Assembly (NCBI RefSeq): GCF_021155775.2
Contig: NC_060234.1
Coordinates: 36,515,026-36,579,025, forward strand
Source: Neodiprion pinetum
Lineage: Eukaryota > Arthropoda > Insecta > Hymenoptera > Diprionidae
Length of the DNA stretch: 64,000 nucleotides
Direction of reading: 5' to 3'
How positions within the stretch are numbered: the stretch's first letter is position 1; every line of letters begins with the position of its first letter. Shown here piece after piece: positions 1-11,049 of this stretch. Position numbers and translations under genes: made by a program. A model generated the notes under the pieces. It was not told the origin of the DNA. It did not search any database and was given only the letters and a program-made list of their open reading frames with translations.

Positions 1-298
1 GTCGTTTAGTACAAGTCGGTCCTGGGGATGTTATATATTGAATAACGATCCGAGTTCGGGAGATCCGTCGTCATGACGACACGCTTCGAAGCGCTTCTGT
101 ATGCTAAATATGGGTCCTACGTACACGCGAAAAACCATATCGAGGAGTAAAATTAGATGGGCGTTTTACAGTATTTTTCCTCCTTTCTCTCTTCGATCAT
201 GGTTTCGACGAGATTATTTTCTTAGGGTGCATATAAACAGAATGACAACAGTTTCTTCTTACATCCCTCTTCGGTGTGGAGAATTATTACCGCCGAGT

Positions 299-393
299 TC
301 AATTCACTTTGTTAGTTCTGTAAATTTCACAGGACGATTGAAGAAACACGGCTAGGACGGTGAGATCAAAGCTCGAAATTGTTAAGATATTAC
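299..393 (-). CDS. tentative second exon of the minus-strand gene
   Basis: On the minus strand a good acceptor (pyrimidine-rich ...ctatctttttcag) lies just before base 393. Reading on from the phase left by the exon at 1158-1191, the frame TGT AAT ATC TTA stays open for about 30 codons and ends at TGA (301-299). The resulting peptide would be only about 42 residues with no motif I recognise, so either this is a very small protein or the real gene splices elsewhere. The phase match is one-in-three by chance. A poly(A) signal was not seen directly after the stop. Confidence 0.18.
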
Positions 394-477
394 CTGAAAA
401 AGATAGAAGGATAGAAAATAATGTCGTGTTTCATTCTCGATGTACAAAGTTTCATTTCATCGTGTATTTATAAATGT

Positions 478-480
<3 letters not shown>

Positions 481-509
<29 letters not shown>
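481..509. repeat. poly(A) run, 29 bases
   Basis: Uninterrupted A homopolymer preceded by GTGGT and followed by CAAACC. It could be the tail of an old retroposed sequence, but I see no recognisable retroelement body or target duplication beside it, so it is best treated as a simple repeat. Confidence 0.9.
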
Positions 510-693
510 CAAACCAGTTTTACAGGGGAGTTTGAAAATGCTTGCAAGTTTCGAAGCCGGTCAACCTTAGTCCGGCGATTCATCGTTCGTTCAATCCAAC
601 CGGCGGAACGAAGGCGAACTTGAAATTCGAATTTCGAAAAGCAACCCTCGTCGTATCCATCCCATACCGCGTTAGCCGACGCTCGCCGACGAC

Positions 694-724
694 TAATTAG
701 CTCCTTCTAATTAGCGTTTAATGA
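694..724. promoter_or_regulatory. cluster of TAATTA/TTAATG homeodomain-type sites
   Basis: Two TAATTAG motifs (694-700 and 708-714) and a TTTAATGAG lie within 31 bases. Antp- and paired-class homeodomains bind TAATTA cores, so a close group could be part of an enhancer. The motif is short and AT-rich, and such groups also arise by chance, so the function is inference only. Confidence 0.2.
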
Positions 725-1016
725 GACCCTCTAAAAGCTCAGCTTCTTTATCCGCCTCCCTCACGCGAGCTTCCTCATGCATCTCGCACACAAATGCACC
801 GAATCATCTACATACGTAAGTCCCTGAAACTACGCCGCGTAAGCCAACGTATACAGAGCCGCCTACATCAGGCTCCGACACTTTGGCAAAAAGCTAAGCC
901 ACCGATACACGTACACGTACGGCTGGTAGTTGGGCAAGCTTTCGCCGATCCAACCAACCCCCGGTCCTCGAGTCCTTCGCCTCTCGCTGAGCGAACCCTC
1001 CGGTGTAACCAGCATC

Positions 1017-1052
1017 GGAATGGAAGTGGAAGTGGAAGTGGAAATGGAAGTA
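1017..1052. repeat. (GGAAGT)n hexamer array
   Basis: About six imperfect copies of GGAAGT/GGAAAT in tandem. Each copy contains a GGAA core, the ETS-factor half site, so the array is potentially a multimeric ETS site as well as a simple repeat. There is no direct evidence of function. Confidence 0.75.
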
Positions 1053-1157
1053 TAGAACTCAATAATACTCTCCGACAACGCGCCAATTAGCCACTGCCGC
1101 GGGGATTTAAGCTTTCGAGCTTTCGAGCATTCGGGCTTTGAGGCCGTTTCAACTTAC

Positions 1158-1191
1158 ACTTTCTAACGGCTGCCGCCGTCCTGGCCGCCAT
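1158..1191 (-). CDS. candidate first coding exon with TISU-like start
   Basis: On the minus strand the start reads AAAAC-ATGGCGGCC, one mismatch from the TISU element (SAASATGGCGGC), which combines a YY1 site with an efficient initiator for very short 5' UTRs. The frame gives MAARTAAAVRK plus one base and then meets a strong donor, AAAGT|GTAAGTTG. The 11-codon length is normal for an insect first coding exon. The N-terminus is Ala/Arg-rich and could be the start of a mitochondrial presequence, but too little is visible to say. The gene would run to the left; a possible next exon lies at 299-393. The product is not recognised. Transcript data would settle it. Confidence 0.4.
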
Positions 1192-1199
1192 GTTTTCCT

Positions 1200-4100
1200 C
1201 CCTCGTAGCGAATGCAGCCCGGTTTTAATATCCCCGTACATCCGGGAACACTCCGGGTGGTAATTCTGTGTGGATGGCTCAATCTCTGCATCGTTCGGAA
1301 TTGTGTGTTACACAGGCGGCTCTGCAGTTCGAGTCACATGTTCGTCGAGGTTCGGTACCGCTCCGTGTGTGTATATCTACCAGAAGAGCCTGCACCCCAG
1401 GCGGACGAGGAACGACGTTAAAGTAATCCGCCCTGCTCGAGGGCACGGAGAAGGCAGTCGAGAGTCTTGCTTTCGAATAATGAATATCTGCTAAGTGCAA
1501 GCGCCTGTTATAAACTTGGCTCTGATCCGTAATTGCCAATTAGCAGATGTTTATTTTAAACTCTACAGTCGAAGTCAGTGTAAACATTGAGAACGTTTTC
1601 CTATCCGAAACTCTCAAGCCTCGTCTCGCCTTTCCTCGTCTCTCGACTATCTTCTCCCACTCAACAGCCTTAGGGGATCGTTTTTACCAACTGTGTTTGC
1701 TGCCATTCTCATCGTGCACCTTTTCTCAGACACGGCTCGTCGGATGATACCGAATCCCCCGCGTCCTTTATCGTCATTCGCAGAAACGCGTGCCGTCTAG
1801 GTATTTACAAGGTGCTACCGATCACCGAGTCACAATGTATCTTCGGTAATTAACGTTGCAAGCTCTGTCGGTGTAAATCGAGGTGCAAGTGAAATCGACT
1901 CGTTGGTAGTGAGGCCAAAGCTGCAGTCACTCGAGTACCAATGGATCTCGTTCTCGGACCGTATCGAATGACTATCGACCACTTCGAAGAATCGCGTCAG
2001 CTATAATTACTTTTCATTGCTGTACGTTTTATTGGCAAGACAACCAGCGTGATCCTTTGAAGGTAACCTCGTCATTTTTTCACGGTATTTGATTACCGCA
2101 CGCTGTAGTACGGCCTGTTGATTAGGTCCCATAGGTAACTCTCATAGCGTATGAGATGAGGCAGAGAGAGAGAGAGAGTAATGAAGCGTAATCACAGCCA
2201 GCTTACCTCTGGTGTTTGCGAGTTTTCGTAGGCACCTTGCCGGCACTCTCCGATATAGTATGCAAATATCCAGTCCTCTTTGCTACTCGGTTACACGGTT
2301 TCTCCGCGTGCAAGAACCTATCCACGAAGATACGCGAGGGTATGATTAAGGGAAACAGCATTCGTTGCGAATTCGTTGCCGACGACGCGTCAATCGTACC
2401 TGTCCCAAATGCTTTTCCCTCATTTCCGCAGTCCAGGACACACACACACACACGCACTCAACGATCACACAGAGCTTGAACTAAATATGTAATTTGACGC
2501 GAGTTGAGGGCGGCGGACGTCTTACCTTACGACGCGTACACCCATTATTCTCCTCGGTTTTATGTCGGTGCCCGCGTTTTATTCGGTTCATATAAGAACG
2601 GAGATACGCCTGTAATTTCCAACTTCGTAATTCTACTCGAAGGATCCGACTGTGACTGTATTGCGTGTATTGTACGTATACCTGCCTCAAATTATACGAG
2701 GAATGTTTCATTAGTGATCGTTTTCGCTGATTGTGTGAGTGACAACTCCGCTTCCGAGTAAAATTATTATTAATTTATTCGAACGAGGTCAAGATGGTCT
2801 TGTTTATTATACCCTCTCTCGTCCTTTCTCGAGGACTCGTCGACGGATTACCGTTGCGGAATATATCCGTATGAGGGGTTTATTTTCGTACGTAATTTCA
2901 TCGTTTACCCCTTACAACACAGTATACACGGTATCGTAAGATTATTTATAGCTTTCGCGTCTTCCGTCGTCTTGTCTCGTTTACTCAACGGACGTGGCGC
3001 GTGACTCTGTAATATAAATATCAGTCGGTCAGTGATTGTTCGACAAAGCAAGGCGATCGAATGGCAGGTGGGCCATGAGCCGGTCAATTGATGAGAGTAA
3101 GTAGTGGCGATACTAAGAGATCCGAGTTAAACTCTTTTTCTTATAACGATCGTAAATATCATCTTCGTCGTCGTCGTCGTCTCTCCGACGATTTCTTCGT
3201 GTTATTTTTTACGGCAGAGGGGTAGGAGGCAGCCATTATGTCATAGATCAGTGAACATCTCGGTGATCTATTATTATTACTTTACGAGGCGAACCGTCGT
3301 CGTATAGCTGCCGGGGTACTTGTGCTTGCGCCTTTGGTTTTCTCCGACGCGCCGCGTCGGGTTCCTAATAGAAATGAGTGGGCAATAGAAGTTTGCCGCT
3401 CGGAATAAGACGACGTTACAGCCGTCGAAGTGCAACCTTCATCAATAGCACCTATAATTATATACCTGTATACCTATGTATGCGCTCAATTCGCGCGCGA
3501 TTATTTTTAGAGAGCCCAGTCGTGGAACGGAGTAGTTTATCAGGAAACGTAATTGCACGGTTCGGGCAACGCAGCGATTATATCTGCTTCTCTACTCTCC
3601 GTTTCGCTCTTCTTTTTTTTTTTTCCCTTTTTTTTCTTTTTTTTTTTTTATTCCTTCTTATTTCGTAACCTTTTCACGTGCCTGCCTCATTTCCTCCTCG
3701 TATCGCAGAGTTTCGCGATCATGCTCAGGCATTCAGAACCTCTTGCCAGTGCCATTCGGGAAATGAATCGTCATTCGCGGTTATAGTTGCGGCTGCTGCT
3801 TAATCTTCGTACCGTACGTGTGTCGGATATTTGTGTGTGTGTGTGCGTGCGCGTGTTAGACGGTGAACTACGTGTGTTACTATCGTATCTATTTGTGTAC
3901 GGAGTTCGAGCCAACAATGACTACACATCCGTGGTTCTATGCACCGGTTGATACGTTTGCTAATTAAGCAGGGTAGATAAGGTACGTACAGCATGGATAC
4001 AGCGCTCTGCCAATGTTGGCTGTAATTGTGTATATTTTATACCTACATGTACGCGGTGTGGACGACAGGGTGCGGAAAATAGCCTTCGAGGATTTAGCCG

Positions 4101-5944
4101 AGATTTGTGAGACCTCGTGACGTCGAGTGACGATCAGACGATCCGCACCCGAATCGCTCTTTCATCCCTTGCACAATTTCACGTATTTGTGTGTTTTTAG
4201 TTTTTCTTCCTTCCATTTTTGGTTCCGAAAATAAGGCTATCCGAGTTTCGCAAGTGAGCTTGGAAGTTTGGGGATCGTATTTTCAAGTCAAAGTACCTTT
4301 GTATAGAACGAAAAGAAAGAGAGGCAGGAAAAAAGTAAGCGAAAGTATGCGTAAGCGTATGGTTCAATGGTGTTTTTGACGAGTATAGTAGGTACGTTGA
4401 AAAGGAAAAAGCAATGGTATGCTGAAAAGAATCTTAGACCGCCTGTCTAGGTACGTAGATTTGAAAATACCTTTGACTGTTCGCTCGTGATTCATGATAT
4501 GATACCCACCGAAGGTGTACGCAGCGTACGGGTTCGAGACAGAAGGTAAAAAAATAAAAAAAAAGTCCATCCTTCGAGCCACAACGATTTATCAGATGGC
4601 ATATGATATTTTTCGTATATATTATAGATGTGAAATTTTCGAGATCAATAAGCATCTGATTCCCTGCAGATCTCTTTGATGCTTTTAGCTACCGAACGCC
4701 CCTCCGACGTTCGTCTCTCTTCTTTTCTTTTATTATCTTTTCATTCGCCCCGCAAAGTAACCTATGGAATAGCTCGGGGAAAATCACGTCGTTTCACGTA
4801 TAGGTGCAGGGTATATTATTTAAATGGGATGGGGGAGATAAGTCGATCGCGTCATATCTCTTGACAAACTTTTTACCATCGTTCGGTTTCCGAGAGGTTT
4901 CTTTCTCACTCTGAGGGACAACTGCAGGAACGACAGATTTTCACCCCGATAGATTCGAACAAGACGAAGAACAAAGGGCACAGATTTTGTTTCATTTTCA
5001 CTTTTTATATCTACGTATTATATACAATATACATATAATGTACATTTATGCAGGTAGTATCTTTTACCAGCATTCACCTGCTTACGTGTTACACGTGAAA
5101 AGGTACCAAAGCAGGGGTGGGTATTATATGTATAACTGCGGAATAGGTCACGTATAAATTCGAGCTTTGTACACTGCCGAGGCACGGCGGTCGTATTGTC
5201 TCAGGATTCAGAGGGAATTTATGGACGGGGAAGGCTTTAAACGAACAAGTACCCGCATCACGGTATAACCTGCCGCTCTGCGAGTAACTCGAACACTGTA
5301 ATAACGCTGCACGTATGAAATACTCATCATCTTGCTGACTGGGTGGACGTTGCCTTAGGCGAGAGAAAAAATAAATCAACCCTTTTATCCGACGTGCGGG
5401 AATCCGTGGTACGGATCGAAATATCTCGTTTCGATTAATTATCGTTCTTGAAAATGATATTCAGATATGGAAACTCGTTTCTTACTCGAAAGTAGCAACT
5501 TTGTTTCTCCCCTTAACAAGCCGCTGCTTTCTTTTATCGACACCATTAGTAGTTACTCCCAGTGCGTACTTTGTCGTACGTACGTAAGTACTCGCTTATC
5601 GCGGTGCTAAAAGCGGCAGTCGATGCGACGATCCAAGTTCGATTTCGGACGCTTTGCTGCCGGTGCATCGAGCGAAGATTTTCTAATACGAATAGAGAAC
5701 TAGTCCAGCGTTTGCGAGCTGGCAACTATTTCCAGTACTCCGTATGCGCGACGACGTGGCAGCAGACTGTTTTGCCCGATGGGCCGTCGTGGTGGGAAAT
5801 TCTCGTGTCACTCATGCAGAGGCAGCAGCGCGGGAATATAAACCACCCAAACCTCCTCGTTGCAAGCTCGCCTAGTCAGTTAGGTATTCGAGATCCGCCA
5901 TTAGCAGTAACCACACGTAGGGCACTCGGTGTGTAATTTGTGTA
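1200..5944. other. non-coding stretch
   Basis: Contains short simple repeats: (GA)n at 2162-2178, (CA)n at 2437-2453, (TCG)n near 3164-3181 and a T-rich tract at 3611-3665. It also has one first-exon candidate near 3031-3096. Overlapping short frames on both strands give no protein-family motifs. Strong-looking minus-strand donors (GTAAG read from cttac) occur near 2203 and 2521 but I could not attach them to a coding frame with a start. Otherwise nothing supported. Confidence 0.5.
3031..3096 (+). promoter_or_regulatory. candidate transcription start and short first exon
   Basis: Two copies of the arthropod initiator core TCAGT (3021 and 3029) follow a TATAAATA. About 45 bases downstream an ATG (3075) opens a seven-codon frame, MSRSIDE, that runs into a strong donor GAGA|GTAAGT. 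The TATA-to-initiator spacing is shorter than usual for the first TCAGT, which weakens the case. No matching downstream exon was found. Confidence 0.2.
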
Positions 5945-6537
5945 CGGGGCATTCCACGTCAAATTTGCGACCAATGCACTTCACTCCATTCGATTTCTAT
6001 AATCTTTTCAGTATGATATTGCAACCGACCCAAAAGGGTCTTGGAATTTTTTTCAGATTTTTTCACCCGTCGATGAAATTTTAAAAAAATGGAAACGCGT
6101 TTCCCAAAACGCCATTTTTAAAAACCTGAGAAAAAATCACGCTGATTTCATGATGTGAAATGTTATTTTTAACCTTGTGACTCTGCAATCTATTTAGATC
6201 AGGGAATATAAAACTAAAAAATTCCAATTCCTACGTGAAAAAGACCAAAAACTTGCAAAAAAAAAAAAAAAAAGTAAACTTTGGGTTCCTATTATCGTGT
6301 CATGCTTAAAAATCACAATTTAAATAATAAAATTAGTGTGAGATCTTTCAAATTTTTAAAAATGGCATTTTCGGAATTGGTTTTTAAATATTGTTAAAAT
6401 TTTATTGGTTTGCTAAAAAAATCTGAAAAAAATTCCGATACCTTTTTGGATAGAAGGGTTTCAGCATCGTACTAGAAAACTATGAAAATCGTAGAGAGTG
6501 AGGTACATGGGTGGGAAATTTGACGCGGAATGGCCCG
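5945..6537. mobile_element. foldback (MITE-like) element with ~240-bp inverted arms
   Basis: The two ends are inverted copies: CGGGGCATTCCACGTC on the left against CGGGCCATTCCGCGTC read inward from the right. Imperfect complementarity continues for roughly 240 bases per arm, with shared blocks such as GGAATTTTTTTCAGATTTTTT and CCATTTTTAAAAA, leaving a central loop of about 110 bases that contains an A run. Both ends abut TA (5943-5944 and 6538-6539), compatible with a Tc1/mariner-type TA target duplication; because GTAC is itself palindromic the exact boundary is ambiguous. No coding frame is present, so it is non-autonomous. The arms have drifted, suggesting an old copy. Confidence 0.75.
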
Positions 6538-7585
6538 TACGTATAACACCGACTATCAGTAGCATAGGGAAATGTTGAAAAGGGAGGCGAAGGGTGATGA
6601 AGGAGCGAGACGGAGAAAGCGAAAGGGTGTAACAACGCTGGAGCAAAGCTGAGACAAACCGACCGTCTATTACTAAGCTATGCATAGACGCTAAACCGAC
6701 GATGCAAGACTTTGCCGTTGCTGCTGCTGCTGCTTCTACTACTCTCTGAGCATAGCTCTCTCTCTCTCTCTCTCTCTCCCAGACTACTTCGATGTACCAG
6801 CTGCCGGTGGAACTTGTCAGTGATGTACGAAAGTTTACCGCAGCTCGACATAGCTTCCGTTACACGCTGGAATATGCCGGAATCTACGGTACAGGTATAC
6901 GTGTCGTGTGTAAATATACATGCGTATGTATGTCGTGTGTAGAAGCGCGGAATCTACCCCGAGATTGTTAATTAATTGTATGCCTTATATTTGGGCTAGT
7001 AGTGATGGTAGCAGTTTTCTCGCTTCCTTAATCTTCCTCTTTACACTCCGGTCTATCGGCTAAAGGATTATTACTACCTTCGTTATTATTCAAGCTGGAC
7101 TAATGGGGCGTGTTTTGTAAAGCTCGAATTGAAGTGGGGGAATCCGATTATCCAACTATGAGTTTAATTCTCTATCAACGACGCGTTTCTCTTTTACGGA
7201 ATTCGCTGGTTAGTTGGTGACTCTCGTCGGACGAAGCTAGTAGTAAATAAAATCAGTTATTGCCGATGGGAGAGAAATTGACTGTTGAAACTTTTGAAAT
7301 TTCTTTCTACATCTGACATGTCTGATTCGAATATGCCCTTTCGAGGAAATGACCGTTAATTTTGTCGCAATTTTGCAATTTATCAGAGATTTTAGTTGGT
7401 CGAAGGAAATTTGCATGTAAATTTTGCTTCGGAATCGTTGAAATATCCAGATTCTCGGGGCGTTATTTGGCAAGCCGGAAAGAATCCATTCGACGGGGAT
7501 GGGATGGGTGGGGAGGGAGTGTAACACACGTTGTTTGACCAACCGGTAGCCGAAGCTAAAAGCTAGACGTTAGGTATACATACAT

Positions 7586-7588
<3 letters not shown>

Positions 7589-7622
<34 letters not shown>
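7589..7622. repeat. (TA)n microsatellite
   Basis: About 17 uninterrupted TA units in a non-coding context. Similar TA tracts recur at 8519-8542, 10795-10820, 44941-44990 and through 46.1-46.5 kb. Confidence 0.9.
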
Positions 7623-7623
<1 letters not shown>

Positions 7624-9840
7624 CACGGAGAAAACTTTGGGGCTCGCAGTTCCTTTTTCACGTCCCGCGAGTTGCGAAAAGTTTTGCAAAAGAACTTGGG
7701 CTAAACTGCAGGTTGGAACTAAAATGAAAATCAGGAAGTAAACGACGTTTTGACGAGCTTTCGAAGGGCGATATTGTCCGTGCCCGATTCTCGTATTCTC
7801 TACCCGTTCGCTTTCGGTAATATTATTATATACATCGTCTATATAACTTTGGAGAATTGTGACAAGTCGTTCGCCCGTCGCTATCGCCGCCCTTAGCCAA
7901 CCCATTTCGCTGAATGAGCTCGTAAATAAGCAGGGATGTCATCCAGATTAATTATCAACCGGTTTCTCGACGCTCGCGCGTATATCATGGCTATACGAAG
8001 TTGGGAAGTTGAATCAATTGGTTGGAATGTTGGAATATTCTCTACATAAATTCTCATGTTATCCATTACACACGGCTCTGCGGATCTCCACTTAGCATGA
8101 CACAGGACTGGTTGTTGTTGTTCGGAAAGCTGAGGTCCGTCGTTTCAATTATCCAATACCGTCAAAGTCGCGTCAAGGTAAAGTTACATTTTCACATGAA
8201 TTACGATTACGATTTAAAAAAAATTTTTTTTACCATCAATTTACAATTATTCAATAACAGTTTTTCGGCTTTATAATTTCTGAAAAATACAGATGAAGTG
8301 ATTAGATTTGAAAAATGTATTAAAAATTTGTCAAGCCTCTCCAACGAATGATGAAATATCGAAAGTGGGTTATTTTAAAAAAAAGCTTTCATTTTTTCAC
8401 CATACGATATAATTAGCCGAATACCATAAGCTCGTATGAAAAATTTCTTCTCCTCTACGCCGTGCACTGTAGGATTGAAACGGTTTTTCAGTTCCGTTCG
8501 GATATACAGCGCATCGACTATATATATATATATATATATAATAGATTCGAAGAGCCGCGAGAGTAGCAGCAGCAGAATTGCAAAACCTGCAACGAACGAA
8601 GGGATGGAAGGAGGGGCAGGAGGCTGATTCTGAAGCCATTTCATGAATCAGTAATGCGATCTGTGAAAATTGATTTTTTACGATCACGTTTGACTCGTAT
8701 ATTCGGCTCGTGTATCGCTGGCGAAGTGGGGATGGGGGGCTCGGCGTATCAATTGATCGACCGAACCCGAGAATTGGAAACCTGAGAATCTGCTCCGATT
8801 TGCGTATTTCTGTTTTTCCCGAAAAGGAAGATTAAAAAAAAAAAAAAGAAAGAAAAGAAAAAAGGATCAAATATTCACTGCTGATTATTGCCATTTTCGA
8901 AAGGGAGTCGAGTCGTCGTTTCTTTTCAAGCCTAACGTATGAAAATCAAAATAAGTTAAAAACAAAATCGAATCGAAATTGTCAAACTAGCGATTGTTGG
9001 CAATACTTCATTGATCACGGTAGCGAATATTTAGATCTGGGTAAGAAGAAAAGAAAAAATTGTAAGACGTGAGACGTTATTTTGAAAATGAAAGAAAAAA
9101 AAAAAAAATAGAAAATGTAAAATATTTCCAACAATCTTTCGTTTGGGATTTTTGACGGGAATGTTTTTTCACAAATTAAATGTACGAAACTCGTGTTTTC
9201 CGGCTTCAATCGAAATCGTGACGTCTGTTTGATTGGAAAAAAAAACACCAGAGGCAAATAATTTTGTCAATTTAAGGGTAGATCCTTTCTGTACGAGTAC
9301 AAGGTGTAATAAGCCAGGTGCTATTCTCATTTTTGCCTCTTATCCTCCCTTCCTTTCTCTTCTCTTCTCTTCTCTCGCCTATACAAGGCGAACGGAGCTG
9401 AGGCGTACGTGTGGGTGTACATAACAATTTTAAAACCGTTCAAACTTCAAGAGATTGCGCTGACGTCAACCGTGACGCGGAAATCGGTTTAACGTTTCGG
9501 CAATATCACTCGGGGCAGGCAGACACACACGTACGCAAATACACACATGGAACCATACACAAGATGCGCGTGCGCGCATCCTTCTTGCGTTATACGTTCA
9601 GAGTACAGGTATACACACTTATACTTACTCGCCTATCGTCTGTATAACGGATCCTTCGCAGGAGAAGCCACCTATCCACCTCCCTCCCTCCCTCCCTCCC
9701 TTCGTTCCTCTTTCGCCATCGCCACCGCCGACGTATTCTACGGTGAAGTATAAAAATTAAATTTAACGCCAAAATTGAATTTTCCAGTTTTGCAAGCCAA
9801 TTTCCTTCAAGTCCTCCCGCACTTCCCTTCTAAACCTCGT

Positions 9841-9903
9841 TCTCCTCCTCCTCCTCCTCCTCCTCTGCCACATCCCCCCCCCCCCCCCCTCTCTCTCTCT
9901 CTT
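9841..9903. repeat. CTC array and C-homopolymer
   Basis: A CTC trinucleotide run is followed by a long C homopolymer and then a CT run. On the minus strand this is a purine-only G-rich tract, which can adopt triplex or G-rich structures. No gene is associated with it. Confidence 0.85.
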
Positions 9904-11013
9904 TTACCTCCCCTAACATACCCAAGGCGAACCGAACCGCCAAGCTCAGTGCTCCTATCAGTCGATATTATACAGCTCTTGGGTTTGAACTTCTTGCTCT
10001 GGTAATGCGCGAGATTCTCGCGGTCGGGTATGTCGCCTGTATTCGTACGACTTTGAGGGAATCTCGAACGAGCTTTCGACTTACGGCTTTGCGTGAGTGT
10101 TTGTGTATGTGAAGATGCCGGAAAGTCATAACGCGATTATCGGTATACAGTAATAATACGATCATAGATTCATTGAAACAAGTTTTTATTAATATACATA
10201 CGATGGGGAAAAATATTCGATGCAATTTTTTCTCAAACCCCAGCGGCGACACGACAATACGATAATACGATAATATTGTAATAATTGAATATGTCTCAGA
10301 TGCAACCGGCTAACGTTCGCCTCTGCAGAGACCCATTGCTCGATAAATGTATACGTATATACACATATGTATAGCTAAGGTATATGTACTCACTTATTCT
10401 TGAGCACATAGATTAAATTCTCCGCAAGAAAGTAAAAGAAGAGAAAGAGAGAGAGAAATTTGCTCATTTCCGCTTTGTGTCGGGTATAAACGAAGCAGAT
10501 GTCTGTAACGTGAAAGAGATATTCCTTTGAGTCTCTCTGATCGCGAGGACAGGGTAATTTAACCGTTGAAAATCAACCGATCGGTAACCAGATATTAATA
10601 ATGTTATATTATATCTCCGGCTGTCATTAGCGTAGCTTTGCAACTTCAAAGAGATGCTATACAGACATCGTTCGCTGTTAACTATCCCTATATAGGTATA
10701 CTAATTTTATCCTTTTCTTTTTTTTTATTTTCTAGCGTCAATTATCTTCGAGCTCGGCTATACCGCGGTATAACGCACGTATGTACGTATACCTATATAT
10801 ATATATATTATATATGTATATATATACGTGCATATACATGTAATTTTGTTTGTCGGTAAATTGCCGGAATTTTGGATTGCGCTCCTTAGGCGATCCACGG
10901 TGTCAGGTATTTCTACTAAATTACGTTTTCCCTCCCCTCGGCTTTTCTATTCCTCCCCCTTTCTGCAGGTCCCTTTCTCCAATTACTCTCTTATTCCTGC
11001 AACTTGGCTATCC

Positions 11014-11021
11014 TATAAAAG
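11014..11021 (+). promoter_or_regulatory. TATA box candidate
   Basis: A perfect TATAAAAG sits in a GC-rich context (CCTATAAAAGCGCGGGCG). A start would fall about 30 bases on, near TTTACATTCTTACT at 11041. No coding exon could be tied to it; downstream are CAC and CAG trinucleotide runs (11068-11112). This is one of two TATAAAAG matches noted in the window (the other at 56399). Confidence 0.3.
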
Positions 11022-11049
11022 CGCGGGCGTGGCGCTGTAATTTACATTC

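Larger units (their letters stand above)
1..1157. other. non-coding left edge
   Basis: I see no convincing long gene here. The stretch holds a 29-base A run, a small cluster of homeodomain-type TAATTAG sites, a GGAAGT hexamer array, and a tentative second exon on the minus strand, each listed separately. The short open frames on both strands overlap each other and carry no recognisable motif. If the minus-strand exon at 1158-1191 is real, this stretch is mainly its first intron and the gene probably continues beyond the left end of the window. Confidence 0.5.
6538..11000. other. non-coding stretch rich in simple repeats
   Basis: No supported gene. Simple repeats include (CTG)n near 6717-6733, (CT)n at 6756-6778, (TA)n at 7589-7622 and 8519-8542, a CCCT tetramer array at 9677-9702, and a CTC array plus long C run at 9841-9903. 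An ATGGCG on the minus strand at 9719 was examined: its frame runs through the CCCT array and stops after 15 codons. Confidence 0.5.

Noticed and set aside
9629..9719. Minus-strand ATGGCGAAAG with GTAAGTAT donor as a first exon
   Set aside because: Counting the CCCT array shows the ATG frame stops after 15 codons, before the donor.
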